Under the pieces are notes generated by a model that saw only the letters and a program-made list of their open reading frames with translations, was not told the origin of the DNA and made no database searches. This document shows, one piece after another, positions 38,162 through 47,430 of a stretch of DNA of 64,000 bases. Numbering within the stretch: the first letter of the stretch is position 1; the number at the start of each line of letters is the position of its first letter. This DNA is from Gemmataceae bacterium (GTDB taxonomy: Bacteria; Planctomycetota; Planctomycetia; Gemmatales; Gemmataceae): assembly GCA_019694755.1 (NCBI GenBank), contig JAIBBI010000004.1, forward strand, positions 1-64,000. The letters run 5' to 3'. Position numbers and translations under genes: made by a program.

Positions 38162-38337
38162 AACAGGGTCACTGATTTCGAGGTCGCACGGGGTCAACGC
38201 CACCTCACGGTCCGGCACCATGCCGGACGTTTCGTAGATGACATTTCAAGCGACGTGATCAGGTTCGACGACAACTGCGGCCGAGGCCGCCCGCCGATCA
38301 ATGCCCACGGCGCAGGGAAACCCCTGTGCTAGGCCTA

Positions 38338-38366
38338 ATTCTATACCGATTGCGGAGTTTCGTCCA
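38338..38366 (-). promoter_or_regulatory. Candidate fusA promoter
   Basis: Minus-strand TGGACG (38361-38366), a 17-bp spacer and TAGAAT (38338-38343). Transcription would begin near 38331, about 170 nt before the fusA ATG. Confidence 0.5.
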
Positions 38367-38434
38367 TTGGGGGTGCCGGGGCGGGCCGAACCTGCCGGCA
38401 CCGGCCGATGTCGGTCCCCGGTGGCCGAAGCGAG

Positions 38435-38463
38435 TTGCCCGGGATCGCCCCGGCGGGTATATT
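38435..38463 (+). promoter_or_regulatory. tRNA-Leu promoter
   Basis: TTGCCC (38435-38440), a 17-bp spacer and TATATT (38458-38463). The predicted start near 38470 lies just upstream of the mature tRNA 5' end at 38476. Confidence 0.7.
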
Positions 38464-38475
38464 CCCCAGAACACC

Positions 38476-38558
38476 GGCCTGGTGGCGGAATGGCAGACGC
38501 GCTGGACTCAAAATCCAGTGTCCTCACGGGCGTGTGGGTTCGAGTCCCACCCAGGCCA
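38476..38558 (+). tRNA. tRNA-Leu (anticodon CAA)
   Basis: A class II tRNA of 83 nt. Acceptor arm GGCCTGG pairs with CCAGGCC; anticodon stem CTGGA/TCCAG encloses the loop CTCAAAA with anticodon CAA at positions 34-36, reading UUG. A long variable arm (about 15 nt) and the T arm GTGGG-TTCGAGT-CCCAC are complete. The discriminator is A, and the following bases are CTC, so CCA is not encoded. Confidence 0.96.
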
Positions 38559-38616
38559 CTCAAGTCTCTATTTTGCATTATCTTACGAAGAATTGCTGGG
38601 TCGCGTATCAGTCCTG

Positions 38617-41600
38617 ATGACGGGTCACGGGCCGATTCGGCCGTTATTTCTTGCTTCCCCGGCAAATTCGAGCGAGATTACCACGGAGCCACCAGAACCC
38701 CCTCGGCGGCCGACCGTGAGCCACTCTCCCGATTTACACCCGCCGGCCGACCCGGATTCGCAGCCGACGCTGCCGATTCGCCCACCCGTTGACCCGTCGC
38801 AGGTACCTACCCGAGTTCGACCGGAACCACCGCAGCCGAATAGCCCCAACTCGCCCCGTCACCGAAACGACAAACTGCCGACCATTGCCGGGTTCGAGAT
38901 GATCCGTCGGCTCGGGCACGGCGGCATGGGCATTGTCTACCTCGCTCGCGAAATCGCGCTCGGTCGGCTTGTGGCCCTCAAGATCGTGGCGGGCGGAGTC
39001 TTCGCTGACGAAGAGGTTCTTGACAGGTTTCAGCGTGAGGCCGAGGCCATCGCCTCCCTCCAGCACCCGAACATCATTCAGATCTTTCGCGTCGGGACGA
39101 GCGACGGCGGTGACGCGTCGGTGCCGGCATCGCCATACATCGCCATTGAATATGTGGACAGCGGAACGCTGGCCGCGCATGTCGGCAAGCCGGTGACGCC
39201 GGCGTCGGCCGCCCGGCTGGTGGCGACTTTGGCCCGGGCCATCCAATATGCGCACGACCGCGGGATCATTCACCGCGATTTGAAACCGGGAAACGTGTTG
39301 ATGAATCGCAGTGGTTCAGCCCACTCCTCATCAGAGCTGATTGATCAACTCGATCCGAAAGTATCCGACTTTGGCCTGGCCAAGCGAAGCAAGGCTGGTG
39401 ACTCTCAGACCGTGGCCGGCAGCATGCTCGGAACGCCCGAGTACATGTCGCCCGAGCAGGCGGCCGGCAGCTCAAACGTCGGACCCGCATCCGACATTTA
39501 CTCGCTCGGCGTCATTCTCTACGAGTTGTTGACGGGGCGGGTGCCCTTTCAGGGAGCAGACTCGCTCGACACGTTGCTCTTGGTGCGAACTCACGAGCCC
39601 GTCTCCCCTTGTCGGTTGCAGGCGAGGTTGCCTCGCGACCTCGACACCATTTGCCTTCGGTGTTTAAAGAAGGAACCTGGTCGGCGGTATGCCACCGCGG
39701 CCGCGCTGGCGGACGACCTGGAGGCTTGGCTCGAGCATCGCCCGATCGCGGCTCGTCCAACGGGAATGATGGAACGGGCCATGAAATGGGCTCGTCGGCG
39801 ACCGGCGATCGCCGGGCTGATCGCTGCTGTGATCGCGGCAACGACTCTAGGCTTTGCCGGAGTAGCCTGGCAATGGCGGCGGGCCGAGGCGCGGGCAGAC
39901 GCGGAACGAGCCGCTCTCGATCGGGCTGAGGAATCGCTCTATTTCGGGCGAATTCACGTCGCCCAGCAAGAGTTGCTCGAAGGCCACCGTGAGGACGCGA
40001 CCCGGATTTTGGACGCTTGCCGGCCTCGTCCGGGACAACGCGATCATCGAAGTTGGGAGTGGTATTACCTTCGAAATCAATGTCAGGGAGAGTTCGCTTC
40101 GTTCCAGGCGTCGAATAGTTGGGTTTGGGACATCGCCTGGTCGCCGGACGGAAAGCGACTCGCTGTGGCATCGGGCGCCCCCGCAAAAGTTGAAGTCGTG
40201 GGGACGCAGGGAGAACTCGCGATTTGGGACCTGACCTCTCGTTCCAAGATAGCGGTGATGGTGGGGCATCGGAGCACTGTGCGGCATGTGAAGTTCAACC
40301 GGCAGGGGACGCGCATCGTCTCCACGAGCTACGACCGAACGGCCCGCGTCTGGGACGTGGAATCAAAGGAACAGGTCGGCCGATCGGAGGAATGCGATTA
40401 CCATTACAACCATTACAGCTATCCGTTCGGCAACAGCTCGCTCTGTTGGTTCGCCGAAGACGATCAGTCGTTCTTCGTCCGCAACAAGGGAAACTGGTCA
40501 CGTTGTTTTCCAACTACGGGGCAGTTGACTCCTCTGCCGGAATGGAGCGGTGTCGGCGCCCGCTCACCGGATGGAAGGTTTGTACTTCATCGGGAATCGG
40601 AAGAAGAGTTTCGCGTGACCGACCTCCGAACTGGCCGATCGACAGCAAGTGCGTCTCACCATCGCGGATACGACAGAATGGCTGTTTGCCCGGACGGTAC
40701 CCAACTTGCATTATCCAGCTCGCATTTTCTGACACTAGTCGATCCGTCGAGCGGAAGGATCGTGGATCGATTGTCAGGCCCGACCGACTGGATTGAGGCG
40801 ATGGAGTACGACGCCGCCGGAAGTTGTCTCGCCGTGGCCGCGGGAAAAACCATCTACGTGTTCCGCAAAGACAGGGAAACGGTTGTGTATCACGGCCACG
40901 AAGCCCACGTGCTTTGCGTTTCCATATCCCCGGACGGGCGGCAACTGGCAACCGGCGATCGTTCCGGACAGGTCTTTGTCTGGGATCTTTCACGGAACCC
41001 TCGCCGGGATGTCGTTAACTCCGGTGCCAATTCGGCAAGTAGCTACGCTCTCGGCTTGGACGAAACGGGTGATCACGCAATCTCAGTCAATTCCAGCCAG
41101 GAATTCAGACGGATCAGCTTTGCAGAGCACACCTGGCAGAACAAGCCGGTTGCTGACATGACCAAGGTCATGCGGTATCCGCGGCTCGATGTCCAGATCT
41201 CGGCCGACGGTCAACGCGTGTACTGTCCGATGGAGAGCGGTCCATCGGTGATCGGGTGCTGGGATTTGGTCCGATCGGAGAAGATTCACGAGTATCGCGG
41301 CCACACGCAATCGGTCGGTGGAATCGCTTTGAGTTCCAACGGCCGACGCATGGCCTCCCGGGCCTTCAATCCCAAGAAACTGGACGAACCGGGGGAGTTA
41401 TTGTTCTGGGATCTGGAGACCAACCGCCTGATTCGGCAAATCACGAACGAACCGGTAATCGGGCTGGCGCTTTCGGCCGACGGATCACGACTCGTTGCGT
41501 CCAACACCAGGAGCGAATTGATCGCCTGGGACACCTCGGACGGCCGCGAATTGTGGCGTCAGCCGGCCCACCGGGTCGAGGACGAGATGAGTCCGTTCAC

Positions 41601-42003
41601 AATTTTCGGGATCGCGGTCTCTCCGGACGGGCGGCTGGTCGGTTCAGCCGGGTTCCGGGATGGACACGCTCGCGTCTGGGACGCTGCAACGGGTCGCCCC
41701 GTCACCCCTCCGTTGCCCGCCCGCCCTTCGCTCACCGGTGTGGTTTTCTCGCCGGACAGTCGGCGAATGGCGGCCGCAGGCTACGACAGCGAACTTCGAA
41801 TGTGGGATGCGGCCACAGGGCAGTTGGCGATCGTGCTCCATCCCTCGTCCGGTGCTCGCCGGGGGGATACGGCATACACAGCACGCCCGGTGTTCAGTCA
41901 GAAAAACGGGCGACTAATACTGATGGACCACCACGGTCGCATCTGCCGATGGGACGGCCGGGAAGCCCCTTCGGCCGATTCGTCGGCGGATTCGGACAGG
42001 TAA
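38617..42003 (+). CDS. Membrane Ser/Thr protein kinase with large WD40 region
   Basis: 1128 aa from the ATG at 38617. The open frame begins at 38326 but that part runs through the tRNA gene and is rejected. A Pro-rich N-terminus (about 1-85) precedes the kinase domain: GHGGMGIVY, VALK with K122, HRDLKPGN with D221, DFG with D251, and GTPEYMSPEQAAG. A single membrane helix follows at about residues 395-415 (IAGLIAAVIAATTLGFAGVAW). The extracytoplasmic part, about 700 residues, has many WD40 repeats (MVGHRSTVRHVKFNRQGTRI, YRGHTQSVGGIALSSNGRRM, ITNEPVIGLALSADGSRL). The layout is typical of planctomycete sensory kinases, with the propeller as possible ligand or protein binder. Confidence 0.9.
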   Translation: MTGHGPIRPLFLASPANSSEITTEPPEPPRRPTVSHSPDLHPPADPDSQPTLPIRPPVDPSQVPTRVRPEPPQPNSPNSPRHRNDKLPTIAGFEMIRRLGHGGMGIVYLAREIALGRLVALKIVAGGVFADEEVLDRFQREAEAIASLQHPNIIQIFRVGTSDGGDASVPASPYIAIEYVDSGTLAAHVGKPVTPASAARLVATLARAIQYAHDRGIIHRDLKPGNVLMNRSGSAHSSSELIDQLDPKVSDFGLAKRSKAGDSQTVAGSMLGTPEYMSPEQAAGSSNVGPASDIYSLGVILYELLTGRVPFQGADSLDTLLLVRTHEPVSPCRLQARLPRDLDTICLRCLKKEPGRRYATAAALADDLEAWLEHRPIAARPTGMMERAMKWARRRPAIAGLIAAVIAATTLGFAGVAWQWRRAEARADAERAALDRAEESLYFGRIHVAQQELLEGHREDATRILDACRPRPGQRDHRSWEWYYLRNQCQGEFASFQASNSWVWDIAWSPDGKRLAVASGAPAKVEVVGTQGELAIWDLTSRSKIAVMVGHRSTVRHVKFNRQGTRIVSTSYDRTARVWDVESKEQVGRSEECDYHYNHYSYPFGNSSLCWFAEDDQSFFVRNKGNWSRCFPTTGQLTPLPEWSGVGARSPDGRFVLHRESEEEFRVTDLRTGRSTASASHHRGYDRMAVCPDGTQLALSSSHFLTLVDPSSGRIVDRLSGPTDWIEAMEYDAAGSCLAVAAGKTIYVFRKDRETVVYHGHEAHVLCVSISPDGRQLATGDRSGQVFVWDLSRNPRRDVVNSGANSASSYALGLDETGDHAISVNSSQEFRRISFAEHTWQNKPVADMTKVMRYPRLDVQISADGQRVYCPMESGPSVIGCWDLVRSEKIHEYRGHTQSVGGIALSSNGRRMASRAFNPKKLDEPGELLFWDLETNRLIRQITNEPVIGLALSADGSRLVASNTRSELIAWDTSDGRELWRQPAHRVEDEMSPFTIFGIAVSPDGRLVGSAGFRDGHARVWDAATGRPVTPPLPARPSLTGVVFSPDSRRMAAAGYDSELRMWDAATGQLAIVLHPSSGARRGDTAYTARPVFSQKNGRLILMDHHGRICRWDGREAPSADSSADSDR

Positions 42004-42010
42004 TCGCCGT

Positions 42011-42325
42011 TCACGATTCGGGCAACGCTGGCGACGCCGCCAGGATCGAATGGATGTTGTTGGCTTCGAATTGGAGAGTGGCATCCGCGCCGAGCCTTCG
42101 GAGCGATGCCATCAACGGTCGGGATGCGAACGAGCCCACAAACTCTCCGCCGACGATTTGCACGACACGCACTGTCACCGTCTCGCTGAGGCGGGCCGAG
42201 TTTCGAATCGTCACCGTCACGCGGTCCCCCGGCCGCAATCGCGGGATTGCGTTACGAAGTTCCGAATCGTCGATCCCGGCTTCCGCCCGTCGGCGTTCGA
42301 TGTTTTCCACCTGATAAAGACTCAC
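42011..42325 (-). CDS. Small protein of unknown function
   Basis: 104 aa. A GTG at 42325 is chosen because GGAGG lies 7 nt upstream; a TTG two codons earlier would be too close to it. The sequence is VSLYQVENIERRRAE at the N-terminus, then IPRLRPGDRVTVTIRN and VTVRVVQIVGGEFVG, suggesting a small beta-barrel or OB-like domain, with no catalytic motif. It lies 25 bp downstream of the methyltransferase gene on the same strand and ends 7 bp from the stop of the kinase gene opposite. No family was recognised. Confidence 0.6.
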   Translation of the reverse strand: MSLYQVENIERRRAEAGIDDSELRNAIPRLRPGDRVTVTIRNSARLSETVTVRVVQIVGGEFVGSFASRPLMASLRRLGADATLQFEANNIHSILAASPALPES

Positions 42326-42350
42326 GGTCAATCCTCCGCGGGTTCGCTGT

Positions 42351-43070
42351 TTAGAGGCTTCGTCGTGATTTCAGGCGACGTTTGGATTTTCGGGCAAGGG
42401 GTCCGGGGACCTTTCGGCGGAGGCGCACGCCGTCGCAGCCGTGGTAGGTGAGCAGGAGCGCGCCTTCGCCGGCGTGGCGGTTGAAGAGGTCCGGGATCAA
42501 CCCCTCTTCGTCCGTCCAGGGGAAGGCAAAAACGACGTCTGTCTCGTCCGGGTTGACGAAGTTTTCCGAGGCGGGTACGTGCCGCTGACTGAGCCACGCG
42601 AAGGTCCCGCCACGATCCAGCAGTTCATCGCTCCCTTCGGGGACGAAACTGCCGTGAATGAACTCGGAGTCGATGTGATGGTCGGCGGCCAACTGTCGGG
42701 CCTGCTCGACGAGTTCGAGTTCGATCTCGATGCCCGTTGCGTCGAAGCCGAGTAGCGATGCGATGCAGACGTTCGGCCCGAGGCCGCATCCCCACTCGCA
42801 GAACCGTTGGCCCGTTGCCAGGTGCTCGTCGGTGATGGCTTCGAGGGCTTTGGCGACAAGTTCGAAGTCGCTGGGAATGAACGCGGGGAACCGCCGACTG
42901 CGGATGAGTTCGGCAATTCGCCGATCCGCATCGCCAATAAGGGTTTGGATCTCGGAGGAAACATTGCCGGCCAAGGCCGGCAGGGCCACGTCTACGACCG
43001 CAATGATTGCACTTCTTTCACCGCAGACCGGCACGGAATCATTGTTCAGAGGCAATTCCAACACCATCAT
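42351..43070 (-). CDS. Class I SAM-dependent methyltransferase-like protein
   Basis: About 239 aa from ATG at 43070 or 43067; the frame to 43187 adds a hydrophobic extension that is less likely. The motif FCEWGCGLGPNVCIASLLGFDATGIEIE is SAM-binding motif I with the acidic end of beta-2 (EIE). SDELLDRGGTFAWLS and ETDVVFAFPWTDEEGLIPDLFNRH may be motifs IV/V. The C-terminus is strongly basic (RKVPGPLARKSKRRLKSRRSL). The substrate is unknown. Probably co-transcribed with the 104-aa protein downstream. Confidence 0.7.
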   Translation of the reverse strand: MMVLELPLNNDSVPVCGERSAIIAVVDVALPALAGNVSSEIQTLIGDADRRIAELIRSRRFPAFIPSDFELVAKALEAITDEHLATGQRFCEWGCGLGPNVCIASLLGFDATGIEIELELVEQARQLAADHHIDSEFIHGSFVPEGSDELLDRGGTFAWLSQRHVPASENFVNPDETDVVFAFPWTDEEGLIPDLFNRHAGEGALLLTYHGCDGVRLRRKVPGPLARKSKRRLKSRRSL

Positions 43071-43202
43071 CCTATCAACTGCCGGACGGGGCCGGAGTAT
43101 TGGGCGAACAATGGCAATAAACGCCCATTTCCGTAGGATGACTAAGAAGGCGATGCAAGTTCGTGGCAATTCTGCCGGAAGCATCATCAGACAGAAGGGC
43201 TA

Positions 43203-43619
43203 ATGACAAGTACTCAAATCGTCAGTTTCGGTGGATTGGTCGCAATTTCGGTTACCTTTCTCGTATTTCTGTGTGACAGGTGGCTCACGGCACGGCGGGT
43301 CGGCAAGATTCGCCGGTGGGTCAACCATTACGTTCGCGTCCACTACGGTCGAGTCGGCGAGCTGTCCGTGAAATGCACCGAAAATCAAAAGTTGCCGATC
43401 TTCGCGAGATTTGAAGACGACTTTACCGGTACAACCCACTTGCTCGAGTTTGCCTACTCGGGCGGCCCGGTCGTCTGCTCATTCGTCTCCGAGCACCGCG
43501 AGTTAACGGGCCTGAACGGGCTGGAATCGCTGGAAGCCACGGCATTCCGGAAGCAGTCGCGAGCAGCACGGTTCGACCGCCGAAGCTATTGCCGGGAAAA
43601 CGCCGGCCGGTCGTTCTAG
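43203..43619 (+). CDS. Small membrane-anchored protein of unknown function
   Basis: 138 aa, ATG with GAAGGG 4 nt upstream. One membrane helix at about residues 5-25 (VSFGGLVAISVTFLVFLCDRW) is followed by a basic region and a beta-rich segment (LPIFARFEDDFTGTTHLLEFAYSGG). No family was recognised. It is transcribed divergently from the methyltransferase across a 132-bp gap, which probably carries both promoters. Confidence 0.55.
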   Translation: MTSTQIVSFGGLVAISVTFLVFLCDRWLTARRVGKIRRWVNHYVRVHYGRVGELSVKCTENQKLPIFARFEDDFTGTTHLLEFAYSGGPVVCSFVSEHRELTGLNGLESLEATAFRKQSRAARFDRRSYCRENAGRSF

Positions 43620-43668
43620 TAACGATCAAGAGTTTGAAATATCTCGACACTACTGCGTGCAGTGACGG

Positions 43669-44718
43669 TCAGCGGCTGCGCGCGACCGTCCCCAGGACCT
43701 GTAAGCCCAGAAACAGCAAGATCGCGGGCAAGATCAGCCAGCCGAGCCACGGTTGCCACGCGGACAGGATCAAAAGCAGGATCACCATCCAGAGCATTCC
43801 GCATCCGATCAATGTCATCGTGCCCTTGAAGCCGACTTCCTCGCTCGCCTCCTGATACTCCAGAAGCACGGCCCGACGTTTGTGAATGCTCCGCGCTGCG
43901 GCCTCATCAAGTTCTGCGGCACGCACGGCATCGCGCCAGCTTACTTTGGCGTCGGCCGCGGCGGTCGCCCCGGCGGCAGGTTCAGCCCGAGGCTGCGAGC
44001 GCATGGCCGAGACCGCCCGCACCAGTTCCTCCACGAGTCGGGGCCATGCGGTTTTGCAATCCAGCAAATCGTGCGGCGAAGTGCCGTGTTCCGTCACAAT
44101 GCTCAACTGATACTGGCGGGGACCAGCCGCACGTTGATACCTTGCCCGGAAGGTAGCGGTGGCTCCTCTACCGTCGATGGAGATCGGCTGTGCCGGATCG
44201 ATCTTTTCGGCAAACGCCCAGCCGTTAACTTCGACAATCTCGCCCAGCAGTCGGCGGAACAGCGACCACCCGGGAAACGCCGCATGCCGACCCGATTCGT
44301 CCGCGTAGAGCAGGGGATTGACCGGGTCGCTGACGTGCAGTTCGACCCAACCGCCGTCGGGCAGCGTCGGCAGATCGATGACCGAGTCGGCGAACAGCGG
44401 CAGCAGTACCTGATGGGTGTCGCCGGCCAGCATCGCCAGTTCGTACGCCCCGTCGGGCTTCACGTCGACGGGGTGGACCACGGCCCCACTGCGTTCGGAT
44501 TGCAGGACTCGGCGGGTGACGTCCAACCGGCGGCTAATCTCGACGGCGACAATCACCGCATCAACGCCAGGGTCGGCGAGAAGCTCCTCTAAGTCGCCGG
44601 TCGTGCGAACGTTCGGGAACTGTGTATCGCAGCAGACGGCGAGTTCATGGCCCGCGGCCAGGGCCGCCTCCGCGAACGCCCGGCCGTCGGGGTGACCTCC
44701 GACGAGTGCAAACCGCAT
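43669..44718 (-). CDS. Gfo/Idh/MocA-like protein with two C-terminal membrane helices
   Basis: 349 aa. The N-terminal Rossmann-like fold (MRFALVGGHPDGRAFAEAALAAGHELAVCCD) with DPGVDAVIVAV and VHPVDVKPDG resembles the NAD-binding part of Gfo/Idh/MocA oxidoreductases. The VGGHPDG loop differs from the usual GxGxxG, so dinucleotide binding is uncertain. A central domain (about 100-240) follows, then a linker rich in Ala (AEPAAGATAAADA), and two hydrophobic helices at about 297-320 and 323-345. It may be a membrane-tethered sensor or degenerate enzyme. Divergent from the IMPase-family gene across 51 bp. Confidence 0.65.
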   Translation of the reverse strand: MRFALVGGHPDGRAFAEAALAAGHELAVCCDTQFPNVRTTGDLEELLADPGVDAVIVAVEISRRLDVTRRVLQSERSGAVVHPVDVKPDGAYELAMLAGDTHQVLLPLFADSVIDLPTLPDGGWVELHVSDPVNPLLYADESGRHAAFPGWSLFRRLLGEIVEVNGWAFAEKIDPAQPISIDGRGATATFRARYQRAAGPRQYQLSIVTEHGTSPHDLLDCKTAWPRLVEELVRAVSAMRSQPRAEPAAGATAAADAKVSWRDAVRAAELDEAAARSIHKRRAVLLEYQEASEEVGFKGTMTLIGCGMLWMVILLLILSAWQPWLGWLILPAILLFLGLQVLGTVARSR

Positions 44719-44769
44719 TCCTACAATTCCTGAACGTTTACCTTCGTATCACCCGCAAAGAGTATATTG

Positions 44770-45564
44770 ATGAACCCCGAAGGGAAGGCCCGATACGAGG
44801 TCGCGGTTACCGCGGCCCGGGAGGCCGGGCGGATCGCCCGGGTTTTTTTTCCCGACTCCACGGCGGCCGAATTCGCGAAGCAGATCGAATTCAAGGCAGA
44901 CGCGAGCCCTGTGACCATCGCCGACCGCGCGGCCGAGACTTGCCTCCGCGAAACGATCCTCGGCAGGTTCCCTCGAGACGGATTTGTCGGCGAAGAGTTC
45001 GGCACTATCGACGGCACGAGCGGATTCCGCTGGATCGTCGACCCGATCGACGGTACCCGCAGTTTTGTCCGCGGCATCCCTCTCTGGGGAACGCTGGTCG
45101 GGTTGGAATCCGATGGAGAGTTGATCGCCGGGGTTGTTGTCGAGCCCGCGCTCGGCAACACCTACCGGGCGATGCGTGGCGACGGTGCGTACAAGAACGA
45201 TCGCCGAATTCGTGTGTCCAACGTCGACCGACTCGCCGACACAATTCTTTGTACCTCGGATTTCAACAGCTTTCACAAGGCCGACCGACTCTCGGCATAC
45301 CTTTCGCTGGCGAAACAGGTGCAGCGGCAGCGCGGCTATGGCGACTACTTCGGCTTTACACTGGTCGCCCAAGGCTCGGCTGACCTGATGCTCGATTTCG
45401 GTGTCCATTCCTGGGACATCGCCGCCGTCATTCCGCTGATCGAAGAAGCCGGGGGCACCTTCACCGACTGGACCGGCCGGCAGTCGCTGGAGCAACCCGA
45501 TGCGTTGGCCACCAACGGCAAGCTTCACCAAGCCGCACTCGACATTCTGAAGAACGCATCATGA
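44770..45564 (+). CDS. Inositol-monophosphatase-family phosphatase (HisN/CysQ-like)
   Basis: 264 aa, ATG at 44770 (a TTG three bases before is also in frame). Li-sensitive Mg-dependent phosphatase motifs: GEEFG, DPIDGTRSFVRG and SWDIAAVIPLIEEAGG. The wording is closest to histidinol-phosphatase (HisN) or inositol-1-monophosphatase groups. It overlaps mtnA by 4 nt, so the pair is coupled; a role in dephosphorylating a metabolite of that pathway is possible but not shown. Confidence 0.88.
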   Translation: MNPEGKARYEVAVTAAREAGRIARVFFPDSTAAEFAKQIEFKADASPVTIADRAAETCLRETILGRFPRDGFVGEEFGTIDGTSGFRWIVDPIDGTRSFVRGIPLWGTLVGLESDGELIAGVVVEPALGNTYRAMRGDGAYKNDRRIRVSNVDRLADTILCTSDFNSFHKADRLSAYLSLAKQVQRQRGYGDYFGFTLVAQGSADLMLDFGVHSWDIAAVIPLIEEAGGTFTDWTGRQSLEQPDALATNGKLHQAALDILKNAS

Positions 45565-46577
45565 AAGCCATCGAGTGGATTGGCGACGGGAGCGGATTCC
45601 TGCGGTTGCTCGACCAGACCCGGTTGCCAGGCGAGGTCGCGTACCGCGATTGCCGGGAGGTCCCTGATGTCGTCGCGGCAATTCGGGAGTTGGCTGTCCG
45701 GGGCGCGCCGGCAATAGGAGTCGCGGCGGCGTACGGCGTGGTCGTCGGGGCCGGGCAAGGGGCCGACTGGCAAGACCTCGGCCGAAAGGCCGCCGTCGCT
45801 CTTCGGCAATCCCGCCCCACGGCGGTCAACTTGATGTGGGCCTGCGACCGCATGCTGCGGTTGCTCGATTCGCCAGACGCGACGCGAGACCGACTCCTGC
45901 GGGAAGCCGACCTGATCCGCGCGGAGAATGCCGAAATGTGCCGGGCGATCAGCCTGCACGGTGCGCCCCTGATGCCGATGTCAGGCGGGGTGTTGACGCA
46001 CTGTAACACCGGCCCGCTGGCCACTGCGGACTTCGGAACTGCACTGGGAGTCATCGCGGCCAGTTGGGAGTCCGGAGCCAGGTTCACGGTGTTCGTCGAC
46101 GAGACGCGGCCGTTGCTTCAGGGCGCCCGGCTGACCGTCTGGGAGTTGGCCCAGGCCGGGATCGACCATTCGCTGATCTGCGACAACATGGCCGGCCTGC
46201 TCATGCAACAGGGGAAGGTGCAGGCCGTCGTCGTAGGAGCCGACCGAATAGCCCGTAACGGCGATACTGCGAACAAGATCGGGACGTATTCCGTGGCCGT
46301 GCTGGCCCGGTACCATGGCATTCCGTTCTACGTGGCCGCGCCTTCGACGACGTTTGACATGGGCATTGGTGCGGGCACCGACATTCCCATCGAGGAACGC
46401 GATCCTCGCGAGATCACGCACGGATTCGGCCGATCGACCGCCCCGGCCGGTGTTCGAGCGTACAACCCGGCCTTCGACGTGACACCGGCTGGGCTTATCA
46501 CAGCCATCGTGACAGAGCGAGGCGTTATTGATCCTGTGAAAGAGGACAAAATTAGAGCGGTTCTCGGTGGGGATTAG
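45561..46577 (+). CDS. mtnA: S-methyl-5-thioribose-1-phosphate isomerase
   Basis: 338 aa, ATG start. It belongs to the eIF2B-alpha-like isomerases: VRGAPAIGVAAAYG, the catalytic Cys in LTHCNTG, the catalytic Asp in VGADRIARNGDTANKIGTY, and ITHGFGRSTAPAGVRAYNPAFDVTP, which is specific for MtnA. It converts methylthioribose 1-phosphate to methylthioribulose 1-phosphate in methionine salvage. Other mtn genes are not in the window. Confidence 0.93.
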   Translation: MKAIEWIGDGSGFLRLLDQTRLPGEVAYRDCREVPDVVAAIRELAVRGAPAIGVAAAYGVVVGAGQGADWQDLGRKAAVALRQSRPTAVNLMWACDRMLRLLDSPDATRDRLLREADLIRAENAEMCRAISLHGAPLMPMSGGVLTHCNTGPLATADFGTALGVIAASWESGARFTVFVDETRPLLQGARLTVWELAQAGIDHSLICDNMAGLLMQQGKVQAVVVGADRIARNGDTANKIGTYSVAVLARYHGIPFYVAAPSTTFDMGIGAGTDIPIEERDPREITHGFGRSTAPAGVRAYNPAFDVTPAGLITAIVTERGVIDPVKEDKIRAVLGGD

Positions 46578-46659
46578 TCGGGAGGGCCGGTTTTCCGGCG
46601 GCACGGTTGCCGGTGAACAAAGAAGAATGGAATGGCGAAGAATCTGAGCCCAAATCCAC

Positions 46660-46688
46660 TGGAACCGGGAAAGCTGTTCTACTAGACT
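46660..46688 (+). promoter_or_regulatory. Weak candidate promoter of the cytochrome bc operon
   Basis: TGGAAC (46660-46665), a 17-bp spacer and TAGACT (46683-46688) in the 175-bp gap upstream of the Rieske gene. Both boxes are poor matches. A small GC hairpin near 46590-46604 lies just after mtnA but has no T-run. Confidence 0.25.
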
Positions 46689-46752
46689 CTCCAGACCGAA
46701 TCGGGACTGATCGTTCGCCTGTTCCCGGACTCCGCAGCCGCGAGGTCGCTAC

Positions 46753-47364
46753 ATGTCCGACGCTGTTCCTGGACCCGCCCCTGCCGCCGCACCGGCACCG
46801 GCTGCTGCAGCCGCCCCGGCCGGCCCACCCAAGCCCGCACCTCCCGCCAAACCGGCCCCGGCCAAAGCCACGGAAACCCGTCGTGGCTTCTTCGGCTGGG
46901 TCTTCGATTCCGTCATCATTGGCTGGGCTTCGTTTACCGCGGCCATGGCCGCCATGACGCTCGGCACCACTCGCTTCCTCTTCTACAACGTGTTGGCCGA
47001 GCCGCCGAACAAGGTGAAAATCGGCGACCCGCGAGCGTATGAAGACGGCAAAGTCATCGAGACGTTCAAAGACCGCCAGATCTGGGTCGTCCGGACGCAG
47101 GGTAAGATCTTCGCGCTCAACACCATGTGTACCCACCTCGGCTGCACGCCCAACTGGCTCGAGGCGGACAAGAAGTTCAAGTGCCCCTGTCACGGCTCGG
47201 GATTCTACATCTCGGGAATCAACTTCGAAGGCCCGGCCCCCCGGCCACTCGAACGCTGGGCGCTCGAGCTCGCCGACGACGGCCAGCTCGTCGTCGACAA
47301 GAGCCGAAAGTTCCAGTATGAAATGGGCCAGTGGGACAACAAAGACAGCTACTTTGAGGTTTAG
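46753..47364 (+). CDS. Rieske iron-sulfur protein of a cytochrome bc complex
   Basis: 203 aa. A Pro/Ala-rich N-terminus (1-40) precedes a twin-arginine-like TRRGFFGW and a membrane segment at about 51-71. The [2Fe-2S] motifs are complete: C126-T-H128-L-G-C131 and C144-P-C146-H147-G-S, with C131/C146 as the disulfide pair. It carries electrons from quinol at the Qo site to the high-potential chain on the outer face of the membrane. It is the first gene of a run with cytochrome b, subunit IV-like and multiheme cytochrome genes. Confidence 0.93.
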   Translation: MSDAVPGPAPAAAPAPAAAAAPAGPPKPAPPAKPAPAKATETRRGFFGWVFDSVIIGWASFTAAMAAMTLGTTRFLFYNVLAEPPNKVKIGDPRAYEDGKVIETFKDRQIWVVRTQGKIFALNTMCTHLGCTPNWLEADKKFKCPCHGSGFYISGINFEGPAPRPLERWALELADDGQLVVDKSRKFQYEMGQWDNKDSYFEV

Positions 47365-47430
47365 GCCGGCAGAGTACCGGTGTCGGTGCCAGGGAGCAAA
47401 TAGCATCGGCTTGGCACTACTCATGCCGGC

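Larger units (their letters stand above)
38162..38475. other. Intergenic region between fusA and tRNA-Leu
   Basis: About 314 bp without a supported protein gene. It holds the minus-strand fusA promoter (38338-38366), an unusually long fusA leader of about 170 nt, and the plus-strand tRNA promoter (38435-38463). No recognisable riboswitch was found in the leader. Confidence 0.7.

Noticed and set aside
38326-38616. N-terminal extension of the second kinase gene
   Set aside because: This stretch contains tRNA-Leu and its promoter; the encoded residues are a read of the tRNA, and a good ATG follows at 38617.
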